Assembly (NCBI RefSeq): GCF_030542105.1
Contig: NZ_JAUOFB010000001.1
Span: 682,001 to 746,000, forward strand
Reading direction: 5' to 3'
From: Hymenobacter sp. BT730
GTDB lineage: Bacteria > Bacteroidota > Bacteroidia > Cytophagales > Hymenobacteraceae
Length of the DNA stretch: 64,000 bases
Numbering within the stretch: position 1 is the stretch's first letter; each line of letters begins with the position of its first letter. This document shows, in pieces, positions 34,687 to 43,601 of the stretch. Below the pieces are notes generated by a model. The model saw nothing but the letters and a program-made list of their open reading frames with translations, searched no databases and was not told the origin of the DNA. The translations under genes and the position numbers were made by a program.

Positions 34687-35814
34687 ATGAAGCACTTCTT
34701 AATTCCTTCGCTGACTACCGCCACCATGCTGGGCATGCTGCTGGCTGGTTGTCAGTCTGGCACGAATGAAGCCGGCCGCACTGCCCAGGCGCCTGCCGAT
34801 AGCACCACTGTTACTACTACCAGTACGGCCCCAGGCGTGGTACTGGAACTGGTAGCCCAGCACGACCGACAATGGACCGGCATTACCATTGCGCCCAACG
34901 GCCGCCGCTTCGTCAACTTTCCCCGTTGGTCAGCTGATGTGCCCGTTTCCGTAGCCGAGCTGTTGCCTGATGGCACTGCCAAGCCCTGGCCTGATGCGGC
35001 CCGCAATGCCTGGAAGCCCGGCTCCTCACCGGATGAGAAGTTCAGCTGTGTGCAAAGCGTGGTAGCCGACAGCAAAAACCGCCTGTGGGTGGTAGACCCT
35101 AATAATCCCGAGTTTAAGGGCGTGCTACCAGCAGGCCCTCGGCTGCACGTGTTTGAGGTGGCCAGCGGCCGCCTGCTGCGAACCTATAAATTCCCAGCCA
35201 GTACCTGGAACAAGCAATCCTATCTGAATGATGTGCGCATTGATGTGGCTCATAACGTAGCTTACCTGACCGATTCCGGTTCGGGCGCGCTGCTGGCGGT
35301 AGAGTTAGGCTCCGGCCAGGTGCATCGGCAACTGGCGAATGACTCAGTTACTAAACCCAACCTGCCCTACCTTACTTTCAATGGGAAGAAATGGACCAGG
35401 CAAGTACATTCCGACGGCATTGAGCTAAGCGCCAGCGGTGATACACTGTACTTCTCTGTCCTCACCGGTGAGAAGCTTTTCCGCGTGCCTACGCGCCTGC
35501 TGCGCCGCAACACCCCTGCCGATAGCCTTCATGCGGCCGTACAAACCATAGCCACCATTGGCCCGGCTGATGGGCTGTGGCGCACGCGGGACGGCCGTAT
35601 CTGGTCTGGTGGCCTGACTACAAATGCTATTAGGGTAACGGAGCCCCGCACCGGGCAGGTATTTGATGTAGTGAAGGATGCCCGCATCCGTTGGGCCGAT
35701 ACGTTTGCGGAGGATGCCAATGGGTATATCTACTTTACCACTTCCCAGCTACAATATGAACCAGCTGAAAGGGGGAAGTATGAAATTTACCGCTTCCACC
35801 CGCAAGGGAAATAA
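34687..35814 (+). CDS. Major royal jelly/yellow-like beta-propeller lipoprotein
   Basis: The 375-residue product has a lipobox (GMLLAGC, about Cys22) and a Thr-rich linker. The body matches bacterial members of the MRJP/yellow family: ITIAPNGRRFVNFPRW, NRLWVVDPNNPEFKG, YLNDVRIDVAHNVAYLTDSG, LYFSVLTGEKLFRVPTRLL and IRWADTFAEDANGYIYFTTS. These are six-bladed propellers; some relatives are called dopachrome tautomerase-related, but bacterial activity is not established. It should sit in the periplasm or on the outer membrane. It is a single gene after an AT-rich gap. Confidence 0.85.
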   Translation: MKHFLIPSLTTATMLGMLLAGCQSGTNEAGRTAQAPADSTTVTTTSTAPGVVLELVAQHDRQWTGITIAPNGRRFVNFPRWSADVPVSVAELLPDGTAKPWPDAARNAWKPGSSPDEKFSCVQSVVADSKNRLWVVDPNNPEFKGVLPAGPRLHVFEVASGRLLRTYKFPASTWNKQSYLNDVRIDVAHNVAYLTDSGSGALLAVELGSGQVHRQLANDSVTKPNLPYLTFNGKKWTRQVHSDGIELSASGDTLYFSVLTGEKLFRVPTRLLRRNTPADSLHAAVQTIATIGPADGLWRTRDGRIWSGGLTTNAIRVTEPRTGQVFDVVKDARIRWADTFAEDANGYIYFTTSQLQYEPAERGKYEIYRFHPQGK

Positions 35815-36037
35815 TAATGGAAGGGTAAGCTAACAAGCCAGGTAAAATATCGTTTGCCTCAGGCAATAGGCATGCTACTGCTTTGCTTTTGATAGATTGC
35901 CATATCCTATAAGGTTAGGCGAAGCTCTCCCAAAAATCATTTGCTTGATTAACAGGTTTATTTGAGTATGCGAATATCAGTTTTTGCTTTCTGATGTTAG
36001 CTTTTACCTTTACCGCCGTCACACCAGCTCCTACCGC

Positions 36038-38884
36038 ATGGACGCTTACTCTTACATCGCCAACGCCCATGGCGAATATATTGACCAACTGTACCAGTCC
36101 TATAAGAACGACCCCGAGTCGGTAGACTTTGGCTGGCGCAAGTTTTTTGAAGGCTTCGACTTCTCGCAGCAATACCCTGAAGGTGGTATTCCGCAGGCCG
36201 ATGGCGAAGGCGTTTTAACTACCGCCGCGGGTACCAACCAGGCCGGTACTATCCGTGCCGTCGATACGGTTTCGGCTGATAAAGAAACCCAGGTTCGCAA
36301 CCTGATTCATGCCTACCGCAGCCGCGGCCACCTGGTGGCTCGCACTAACCCGGTGCGCGAGCGGAAAGACCGGAAAGCCCGCCTTAGCCTCACGGATTTT
36401 GGTCTGGGCGAAGCCGACCTGGACACCACCTTTAAGAACGGCGAAGTGCTGGGCCTGGGCCCGAACGCCAAGCTGCGCGACATTGTGGCCGCGCTGGAGA
36501 AAGTGTACACACGCACCATTGGGTTCGAGTACATGTATATCCGCGACCCGCAGGTGCTCGACTGGTTCCGGGACAAGGTGGAACACGCTTCGTTGAACTT
36601 CAACCCCGGCATCGACTACAAAAAGCGCATTCTGAGCAAGCTCAACGAAGCCGTTGTATTCGAGAACTTCCTGCACACCAAATTCCTGGGCCAGAAGCGT
36701 TTCTCGCTGGAAGGCGGCGAAACCACTATTCCGGCGCTCGATGCCATCATCCGCAAGGGGGCTGAACTGGGCGTAGAGGAAGTGATGATTGGTATGGCCC
36801 ACCGCGGCCGCCTGAACGTGCTGGCCAACATCATGGGCAAAACCTACGAGCAGATCTTCTCGGAATTCGAGGGAACCGCCGTGCCGGATTTGACCATGGG
36901 CGACGGCGACGTGAAGTACCACATGGGCTACAGCAGCCAGGTAGATGCCGGTGGCCGCACTGTAAACTTAAAGCTGGCGCCCAACCCCTCGCACCTGGAA
37001 GCGGTGAACCCCGTGGTAGAAGGCTTCGTGCGCGCCAAGCTGGACCACGGCTACGGCAACGATTACCATAAAGTACTGCCCATCCTGATTCATGGCGACG
37101 CAGCTGTGGCCGGCCAGGGCATTGGGTACGAGGTAACGCAGATGTCGCAGCTGGAAGGTTACAAGACCGGCGGCACGGTGCACTTCGTTATCAACAACCA
37201 GGTAGGTTTTACTACGGATTTCGAGGACGCCCGCTCCAGCATTTACTGCACCGATCTGGCGAAGATTATCGACGCCCCGGTGCTGCACGTGAACGGTGAC
37301 GACCCCGAAGCAGTGGTATTTGCCGTGCAGCTGGCCACCGAGTACCGGCAGCAGTTCCACGCCGATATCTTTATTGATATGGTGTGCTACCGCCGCCACG
37401 GCCACAACGAGTCGGACGAGCCGAAGTTCACGCAGCCCACCCTGTACAACCTCATCAGCAAGCACCAGAACCCGCGCGAGGTATACAACGCCATGCTGGT
37501 ACAGCGCGGCGATGTAGACGCGCAGCTGGCTGCCCAGATGGACAAGGAATTCCGCGACACCCTGCAGGCCCGCCTGGACCTGGTGAAGCAGAAGCCATTG
37601 CCCTACAACTACCAAGCCCTCGAAAACGAGTGGCGCAGCCTGCGCCGCAGCAAGTCCGAGGACTTCGACCAGTCGCCGGCTACAGGTATCAGCGAAGACA
37701 TGGTAGCGAAAGTAGGCAAGGCGCTGACTACGCTGCCTGAGGGCTTCCGCCCCCTGAAGCAGATTGAAAAGCTGATGGAGGAGCGCAAGAAGATGTTCTT
37801 CGAAACGCGCGTGCTCAACTGGGCCGCCGGCGAATTATTGGCATATGGCTCATTGCTGGCCGAAAAACACATTGTGCGCCTGAGTGGGCAGGATGTGCAG
37901 CGCGGCACGTTCTCGCACCGCCACGCCGTACTGCATGACGCTGAAACCTCAGCCCCCTATAACTCCCTGAACTATATCGGTGAGGGGCAGGAGCAGATGC
38001 GCATCTACAACTCGTTGCTGAGCGAGTACGCGGTACTAGGCTTTGAATTCGGGTATGCCATGGCTAACCCCACGGCCCTGGTTATCTGGGAGGCGCAGTT
38101 CGGCGACTTTGCCAACGGCGCTCAGACCATGATTGACCAGTTCATTGTATCCTCGGAGAGCAAGTGGCAGCGCATGAACGGCTTGGTGATGCTGCTGCCC
38201 CACGGCTACGAAGGCCAGGGCCCGGAGCACTCCAACGCCCGGCCCGAGCGTTTCCTGCAGCTGGCTGCCGAGAACAACATTGTAGTGGCCAACATGACCA
38301 CGCCGGCCAACTTCTTCCACGCGCTGCGCCGGCAGCTGACCTGGGAGTTCCGCAAGCCGTTGGTGGTAATGTCGCCGAAATCCATGCTGCGCCACCCGCT
38401 GTGTGTGTCGCCGGTGGAAGAGTTTACCGCCGGTTCCTTCCGCGAAGTGCTCGGCGACGTGTACGCCGAGGACAAGAAAGTAAAGCGTGTACTGCTGTGC
38501 TCGGGCAAAGTGTACTTCGACCTGCTGGAAGAACAGCAGAAGTCGGAGCGCCGGGACGTAGCCATTGTGCGTCTGGAGCAACTGCACCCCTTCCCTCAGA
38601 AGCAACTGGCGGCCGAGCTGGCTAAATATCCCAAAGCCAAAGTGTTCTGGGTACAGGAAGAGCCCGAGAATATGGGCTACTGGAACTACCTGCTGCGCTT
38701 TATGCGCCGTGAGCTGGAAGATGTGATTTCGCGCAAGCCCTCCGCCTCGCCGGCTACCGGCTATAACAAGGTGCACGTGAAAGAGCAGAAAGAGTTGGTG
38801 GCCCGCGCCTTCGACAAGCCCCGTGAAGAGGTAGCCGACGCCACCATTAAGGCCACCGCAGCAAACGCTCAAAAAACCGACTAG
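36038..38884 (+). CDS. sucA: 2-oxoglutarate dehydrogenase E1
   Basis: From ATG 36038 the product has 948 residues, normal for SucA. It decarboxylates 2-oxoglutarate with thiamine diphosphate in the TCA cycle and passes succinyl to OdhB. Motifs include the N-terminal E2-binding stretch (YIDQLYQSYKNDPESVDFGW), GMAHRGRLNVLANIMGK, GDAAVAGQGIGYE and RRHGHNESDEPKFTQP. The frame extends to a TTG at 35984 but the ATG gives the family N-terminus. odhB follows by 96 bases on the same strand, so the two form an operon that ends at the terminator at 40659. A near-consensus TACCTTTA box lies about 30 bases upstream of the ATG. Confidence 0.97.
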   Translation: MDAYSYIANAHGEYIDQLYQSYKNDPESVDFGWRKFFEGFDFSQQYPEGGIPQADGEGVLTTAAGTNQAGTIRAVDTVSADKETQVRNLIHAYRSRGHLVARTNPVRERKDRKARLSLTDFGLGEADLDTTFKNGEVLGLGPNAKLRDIVAALEKVYTRTIGFEYMYIRDPQVLDWFRDKVEHASLNFNPGIDYKKRILSKLNEAVVFENFLHTKFLGQKRFSLEGGETTIPALDAIIRKGAELGVEEVMIGMAHRGRLNVLANIMGKTYEQIFSEFEGTAVPDLTMGDGDVKYHMGYSSQVDAGGRTVNLKLAPNPSHLEAVNPVVEGFVRAKLDHGYGNDYHKVLPILIHGDAAVAGQGIGYEVTQMSQLEGYKTGGTVHFVINNQVGFTTDFEDARSSIYCTDLAKIIDAPVLHVNGDDPEAVVFAVQLATEYRQQFHADIFIDMVCYRRHGHNESDEPKFTQPTLYNLISKHQNPREVYNAMLVQRGDVDAQLAAQMDKEFRDTLQARLDLVKQKPLPYNYQALENEWRSLRRSKSEDFDQSPATGISEDMVAKVGKALTTLPEGFRPLKQIEKLMEERKKMFFETRVLNWAAGELLAYGSLLAEKHIVRLSGQDVQRGTFSHRHAVLHDAETSAPYNSLNYIGEGQEQMRIYNSLLSEYAVLGFEFGYAMANPTALVIWEAQFGDFANGAQTMIDQFIVSSESKWQRMNGLVMLLPHGYEGQGPEHSNARPERFLQLAAENNIVVANMTTPANFFHALRRQLTWEFRKPLVVMSPKSMLRHPLCVSPVEEFTAGSFREVLGDVYAEDKKVKRVLLCSGKVYFDLLEEQQKSERRDVAIVRLEQLHPFPQKQLAAELAKYPKAKVFWVQEEPENMGYWNYLLRFMRRELEDVISRKPSASPATGYNKVHVKEQKELVARAFDKPREEVADATIKATAANAQKTD

Positions 38885-38980
38885 CGCAAGCTTCCTTGCC
38901 CAGTTATAACCACATAGTTCCGCAGGCACGCACTACCTAGTTCGCGCTACCTACCCCCGAAACCCCTCAATTCTCTCCCT

Positions 38981-40633
38981 ATGGGTCTGGAAATTAAAAT
39001 CCCCGCCGTCGGCGAGTCCATCACCGAGGTTACCATTGCCAAGTGGCTCAAGAAAGACGGCGAAACCGTAAAGCGCGACGAAGTAATTGCCGAGCTGGAA
39101 TCGGATAAAGCCACGTTTGAGCTGCCCGCTGAAAAGGACGGTGTCTTGCATATTCACGTGGCCGAAGGCGAAACCATTGGTATCGGGACGGTCATTGCTT
39201 CTATCAATGGGCAAAGCCCGGCTGACGTGGCGGTTCCTGTGGCCCAGGCAACTCCCGCAGTAGCCCCTGATCCGGTGAGCAAAGGCGAGGAAAACCCTAA
39301 AGCCAGCGACCAGGCCGGTTACGGTGGGCAGCCCGCCGGCGGCGCAGCCGCTCCGGCTCCTGCTGCCGCGCCCGCCAGCACCGGTGGGGCTACGGTGGAA
39401 ATGAAGATTCCGGCCGTGGGCGAGTCCATTACGGAAGTAACCGTGGCCAAATGGCTAAAGGAAGACGGTGCCCAGGTGCAGCGCGACGAAATCATTGCCG
39501 AGCTGGAATCGGACAAGGCTACGTTTGAGTTGCCTGCGGAAGGTAGTGGTACGCTGCGCCACGCGGCCAAGGAAGGCGAAACCATTGGTATTGGTGCTAC
39601 CATTGCCCGCATTGAAGGTGGCAGCGGCGCTGCGGCCGCGGCTTCGGCGCCAGCCAGTGCTCCTGCCGCCGCACAAGCTGCTCCGGCTGCCATGACTTCG
39701 GCAGCGTCTGCTACTACCAGTTATGCTACCGGCACGCCTTCGCCGGCGGCTGGTAAAATCCTCGGAGAAAAGGGCATTAGCCCGGCCGATGTGCAGGGTT
39801 CCGGTCGGGATGGTCGCATCACGAAGGAAGATGCCCAGAATGCTCAGGCTCGTCCGGCTGCCCCGGCCCCACAAGCGGCCCCAGCAGCCCCTGCGCCAGC
39901 CGTTACCCAGGCCGCTCCCGCCGCTAGCGGCAACCGCAATGTGCGGCGCGAGCGGATGAGCAACCTGCGCAAGACGGTGGCTCGTCGTTTGGTATCGGTG
40001 AAAAATGAAACGGCCATGCTCACCACCTTCAACGAGGTGAACATGCAGCCTATCATGGACCTGCGCAACAAGTTCAAAGACAAGTTTAAGGAGAAGCACA
40101 GCGTGGGCCTCGGCTTCATGTCGTTCTTCACTAAGGCTGTGTGCGTAGCCTTGAAAGAGTGGCCCGCCGTGAATGCTCAGATTGACGGCACCGACATCGT
40201 GTACAACGACTTCTGCGACATCAGCATTGCCGTATCGGCCCCCAAAGGTCTGGTAGTGCCGGTTATCCGCAATGCGGAGGAACTGTCGTTCGATGGCATC
40301 GAGAAGGAAATCCAGCGCCTGGCTGGCCTGGCCCGTGACAACAAGCTCACTATTGAGCAGATGACGGGCGGCACGTTCACCATCACCAATGGTGGTGTGT
40401 TCGGCTCCATGATGAGCACGCCTATCATCAATGCCCCGCAGTCGGCTATTCTGGGGATGCACAACATTGTGCAGCGCCCCATTGCCGAGAACGGACAGGT
40501 GGTGATTCGCCCGATGATGTACCTGGCGCTGAGCTACGACCACCGTATCATTGATGGCCGCGAGTCGGTATCATTCCTGGTAAGGGTGAAGGAGTTGCTG
40601 GAAGACCCCACGCGCTTGTTGCTGGGCGTGTAA
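38981..40633 (+). CDS. odhB: Dihydrolipoyl succinyltransferase (E2) with two lipoyl domains
   Basis: The 550-residue protein carries two lipoyl domains, with lipoyl lysines K43 and K179, each in [14 protein letters not shown], joined by Ala/Pro-rich linkers. A peripheral E3-binding domain ([20 protein letters not shown]) and the catalytic core ([19 protein letters not shown] and, with the catalytic His, [17 protein letters not shown]) follow. Most single-E2 SucB proteins have one lipoyl domain, so the second is notable. It accepts succinyl from SucA and passes it to CoA; E3 is Lpd, encoded at 45756. It is the second gene of the sucA operon. Confidence 0.96.
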   Translation: MGLEIKIPAVGESITEVTIAKWLKKDGETVKRDEVIAELESDKATFELPAEKDGVLHIHVAEGETIGIGTVIASINGQSPADVAVPVAQATPAVAPDPVSKGEENPKASDQAGYGGQPAGGAAAPAPAAAPASTGGATVEMKIPAVGESITEVTVAKWLKEDGAQVQRDEIIAELESDKATFELPAEGSGTLRHAAKEGETIGIGATIARIEGGSGAAAAASAPASAPAAAQAAPAAMTSAASATTSYATGTPSPAAGKILGEKGISPADVQGSGRDGRITKEDAQNAQARPAAPAPQAAPAAPAPAVTQAAPAASGNRNVRRERMSNLRKTVARRLVSVKNETAMLTTFNEVNMQPIMDLRNKFKDKFKEKHSVGLGFMSFFTKAVCVALKEWPAVNAQIDGTDIVYNDFCDISIAVSAPKGLVVPVIRNAEELSFDGIEKEIQRLAGLARDNKLTIEQMTGGTFTITNGGVFGSMMSTPIINAPQSAILGMHNIVQRPIAENGQVVIRPMMYLALSYDHRIIDGRESVSFLVRVKELLEDPTRLLLGV

Positions 40634-40658
40634 GCGCGTCAGCCTAATCCGTAAAAAA

Positions 40659-40697
40659 GAAAAGCCCTCCCGAAGCAATTTCGGGAGGGCTTTTTAT
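40659..40697. terminator. Terminator after odhB
   Basis: A 14-base stem (AAAGCCCTCCCGAA and complement) with an A-rich left flank and T5 on the right, between convergent genes. Confidence 0.9.
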
Positions 40698-40714
40698 TGT
40701 AAAGTCAGTGAAGC

Positions 40715-41083
40715 TTAAGCCGTATGCGCCCGGGAAAAAAGGGTGGAAAGCTTATGCTTGGCTTCTTCCGCTTTGCTGCCGGAGAATTGCTCCTCCACGG
40801 TGCGCTCCAGCAGGGAAATCCAGCGCTGTGAGCGGGGCGCTTGCGAGGTCAGCATAGAATGCAGCGGAATAGGCTCGTTTTCCCGATACCGGCTGGTACC
40901 CAGTAAGGTGCTGCTCCAGAAATCGTAGAGGGAAGTCAGGTGACGGGGCCAGTGAATCTGGGCTACGGCCTGGCACAGGGGGGCCAGCAACTCGTCATCG
41001 TTTGCTTTACTAAACGCAGTATCTACCAGCGTTTTGATGTCGCCTTCGTTCCGGATATCATGCAAAGCAGTTGAAGATTTCAT
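40715..41083 (-). CDS. Divergent truncated globin (group III-like), B10 Tyr replaced
   Basis: The 122-residue protein aligns along its length with the group III truncated globin encoded at 41205. It keeps the proximal His (H75 in PIPLHSML), a helix-E His (H48 in WPRHLTSLYDFW) and the W of RWISLL. The residue that aligns with the ligand-contacting B10 Tyr is Phe (F24 in DTAFSKANDDELLAPL). Heme binding is plausible, but ligand chemistry would differ from the neighbour. The pair looks like a tandem duplication. A TAAATTCG box 31 bases upstream may be its promoter. Confidence 0.8.
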   Translation of the reverse strand: MKSSTALHDIRNEGDIKTLVDTAFSKANDDELLAPLCQAVAQIHWPRHLTSLYDFWSSTLLGTSRYRENEPIPLHSMLTSQAPRSQRWISLLERTVEEQFSGSKAEEAKHKLSTLFSRAHTA

Positions 41084-41204
41084 AGCAGATGGGGTTGACG
41101 GGTAGATACGTAGCGAATTTACGCAGGTTTCGTGGAATTCGCATTCGATTGCAAAAATTTTATTTCAATTTTTTCTTCTAACCGTCCTAATATACCCTTT
41201 CTGA

Positions 41205-41600
41205 CTAGAGAATATGCAATGGATTGCGAGCCTGCTGAATACGGTGCTGGAAAATATGCGCAATGTTGCCCGCCTTACGAATGGCATCATCGGCAACGGG
41301 GCCGGCAAAATGCGCCGCTACCGTTTCGGTGAAGAGGGTGAGCCAGCGGTGGAAATGCTGACCATCTACGGGTAGTACGAGGTGTTTGGGAAATGGCCGG
41401 CCACGATACCGGCCAGTGTTCAGCAGCAGGCCACTCCAGAAGTCGTACATAGTGGGCAGGTGCTGCTCCCAGTGCACCTGGGCTACCTCGTTGAAGATGG
41501 GGCTGAGCAGCTCGTCGGCGTTTACTTTATCATAGAAACGGTCAACCAGCAAACGAATGTCGGCTTCAGTAGTAATATCAGAAAGAGCGGGAGTAGGCAT
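41205..41600 (-). CDS. Group III truncated hemoglobin
   Basis: From ATG 41600 the product has 131 residues. It shows the group III pattern: B10 Tyr (Y23 in RFYDKVNADELLSPIF), helix-E His (WEQHLPTMYDFW), proximal His (H73 in FPKHLVLP) and the G8 Trp (FHRWLTLF). These small globins bind heme and diatomic ligands; the best-studied relative is Campylobacter Ctb, linked to oxygen and NO handling. The cytoplasmic role here may be NO or oxygen chemistry. A TATTTTTG box at 41691-41698 on the minus strand is a possible promoter. The frame extends to a TTG at 41639. Confidence 0.9.
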   Translation of the reverse strand: MPTPALSDITTEADIRLLVDRFYDKVNADELLSPIFNEVAQVHWEQHLPTMYDFWSGLLLNTGRYRGRPFPKHLVLPVDGQHFHRWLTLFTETVAAHFAGPVADDAIRKAGNIAHIFQHRIQQARNPLHIL

Positions 41601-41954
41601 GCGTCGTAAGCTTTGGGAGCGGGAAAATAGCCCGTGCAAGGCAAGGGATGCCGGTTAGGGCTTGTTGGTAGTAGCCCTACAATAGCGGCTCAAAAATAAG
41701 TCAGCTGAGCCAGCCTTAGGGTGGAGGAGGTTGATTACAAAGGATATATACGTGCTGGGCGTTATGGGGGCCGGCTGCTTGGTGGCTAATTCATTGGGCT
41801 TATTTCTAAGTAGTTGGCTGACGCTTTTAAGTGTTGACTAATGATGTTTCTGCAGAAACGTTTCGTGGCCATTGGGAGAATCAGCCAAAGCAAGCAGCCA
41901 TTCAGAAAGGATGTGCGTTTAAGCAGCAGACTTCTCTTCTGATCCATTATATCT
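41601..41954. other. Gap between the globin and DUF4126 genes, no gene seen
   Basis: This is a divergent intergenic region. It holds a minus-strand TATTTTTG box at 41691-41698 for the globin gene. I see no other convincing element or coding frame. Confidence 0.4.
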
Positions 41955-42452
41955 ATGAGTATGGCATCATCTTCGGCTTTCTGGAAAACCATAGGCATGG
42001 GCGTAATTGCCGGTATGCGCAGTATGTCGGCCCCGGCGCTGTTAAGCAGTGCGTTGCGGCAGCACCCTTCGAGGCGGCTGGCGCACTCGCGGCTGAGCTG
42101 GCTGCAGAGCAGTGGGGCCAGCACGGGCCTGAAGCTGCTGGCCGGAGCCGAAATGATAGGGGATAAGCTGCCCAATGCCCCCAACCGTACGGAACCCATC
42201 AGTGTAGTGGGCCGCACCCTATCGGGGGCACTGGTAGGCGCAGCACTCTATAAGCTAAACCGGCAGAAGCTGCTGCGTGGGGCTGCTGTAGGTGGGTTGG
42301 GTGCTATAGCGGGCACGTTTGGCGCCTTTGCGCTGCGCAAACTGGCCGCCGACTCCGGTGAGCTGCCTGAGCCCCTGCCCGGCGTGGTGGAAGACCTGCT
42401 GGTGGTAGCCGGTGGCAAAACCCTGCTGCACCACTACCAGCCCCGACGGTAG
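41955..42452 (+). CDS. DUF4126-family membrane protein
   Basis: The 165-residue protein has the DUF4126 layout: a first helix with IGMGVIAGMRSMSAPALLS, then GLKLLAGAEMIGDKLPNAPN, then RTLSGALVGAALYKLNRQ, GAAVGGLGAIAGTFGAFALR, and a final PLPGVVEDLLVVAGGKTLL. These Gly/Ala-rich helices are membrane segments. The family function is not known. It is a single gene; the EamA permease gene follows on the opposite strand 36 bases after its stop. A second ATG at 41961 is possible. Confidence 0.85.
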   Translation: MSMASSSAFWKTIGMGVIAGMRSMSAPALLSSALRQHPSRRLAHSRLSWLQSSGASTGLKLLAGAEMIGDKLPNAPNRTEPISVVGRTLSGALVGAALYKLNRQKLLRGAAVGGLGAIAGTFGAFALRKLAADSGELPEPLPGVVEDLLVVAGGKTLLHHYQPRR

Positions 42453-42488
42453 GCTGCCCCACCGTTCAGGGCTGTTTTCGCTACGGGC

Positions 42489-43430
42489 CTAAGCTGGCTG
42501 GGTGTCTTTCAAAGCGGGTACCGGGGCCTTGCGGCGCCCGCCCAATACCACCAGCACAACGGCTACCACAATCAGGGCGGCGCCGCCCAGCATTTGAGCG
42601 TTCAGTGTTTCGCCGGCAAAGCCCCAGCCCAGCAGTACGGCTACTACGGGGTTTACAAAGGCATAGGTGCCGGCCAAAGCGGGCTCTACGTGGCGCAGCA
42701 GCCAGATATAGGCTGTAAACGCTACAATGGAGCCAAACGTAACCAGGTAGACGTAGGCTATCCAGGACTTGGTGGTTACGGCCGCCACCTGAAAGCCGCT
42801 GGCCTCACCGCGCAGCAGGCCTACCATAATCATGGCCAGGCCGCCGCATAGCATTTGCATGCCGCCTGATACGAAGGGCGAGGAGGCCGGCTGCTTTTTC
42901 TTGGAGTAGAGTGAGCCGATGGACCACACCAGCGCGGCCGTAAGCACGCAGATAATGCCAATGCTTTCGTGGCCGGGAAGGGCTACGTGGGAAGCACCGG
43001 GCGTACGGGCCAGCAGGTATACGCCGGCCAGGCCACAGCCCAGCCCCAGGGTTACCCAGGCCGTAGGTTTCGCCGAAACACCACTCAGCCAGCCCAGCAG
43101 TGCCAGAAACATAGGTACCGTAGCCACCAGCAGCGCCGCCAGCCCGGAGGGAATATATTGCTCGCCCAGCGTTACGCCGCCGTTACCAAAGCCCAGCAGA
43201 CATACCCCAATAACGATGGCATGCAGCCAGCCTTTGGCAGTGGGCGCCGGGGCGCCACGCAGGCGCATAAAGCTGTAGAGTAAAGCCCCGGCCAGTGCGT
43301 AGCGGGTACCGGCCATGAGCAGCGGCGGAATGGAATCAATAGCGAAGCGGATGCCCAGGTAAGTAGAACCCCAGATGATGTAGAGGGCGGCAAAAGCCAG
43401 CAGAAGTGAGGCGCGGGCGGGACGAGACAT
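42489..43430 (-). CDS. EamA/DMT-family permease (YedA-like)
   Basis: The 313-residue protein has ten transmembrane helices in two EamA repeats. The first opens with ALYIIWGSTYLGIRFAIDSI and the second with LVWSIGSLYSKKKQ, ending VNPVVAVLLGWGFAGETL. Members of this drug/metabolite group export amino acids, nucleosides or related small molecules; YedA-like proteins lack a firm substrate. The gene is single and convergent with the DUF4126 gene. Confidence 0.9.
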   Translation of the reverse strand: MSRPARASLLLAFAALYIIWGSTYLGIRFAIDSIPPLLMAGTRYALAGALLYSFMRLRGAPAPTAKGWLHAIVIGVCLLGFGNGGVTLGEQYIPSGLAALLVATVPMFLALLGWLSGVSAKPTAWVTLGLGCGLAGVYLLARTPGASHVALPGHESIGIICVLTAALVWSIGSLYSKKKQPASSPFVSGGMQMLCGGLAMIMVGLLRGEASGFQVAAVTTKSWIAYVYLVTFGSIVAFTAYIWLLRHVEPALAGTYAFVNPVVAVLLGWGFAGETLNAQMLGGAALIVVAVVLVVLGGRRKAPVPALKDTQPA

Positions 43431-43529
43431 AACGAAAAGACAGAGTGCAACGCAAACCTACACCAGAATACCCGGTGGATGGCGCCGGAATCTTGCGGAA
43501 TTTTAACACTTGGGCGCTGAAGCGCGGCA

Positions 43530-43550
43530 ACGCCAACTCCAGGTTGGCGT
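43530..43550 (+). repeat. Small hairpin before the M1 peptidase gene
   Basis: An 8-base inverted repeat (ACGCCAAC and complement, short loop) lies in the 5' region of the M1 gene, followed by CTTTG. It could be a leader hairpin or a dispersed palindromic repeat. Confidence 0.35.
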
Positions 43551-43601
43551 CTTTGCCGGAAGCCTTACCTTGGTACCCGTTCCGCACCCTCGTTTTTTCT
43601 T

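Noticed and set aside
35984..36037. Upstream-extended start for sucA
   Set aside because: It begins with TTG and adds a stretch unlike the family; the ATG at 36038 gives the normal SucA N-terminus.
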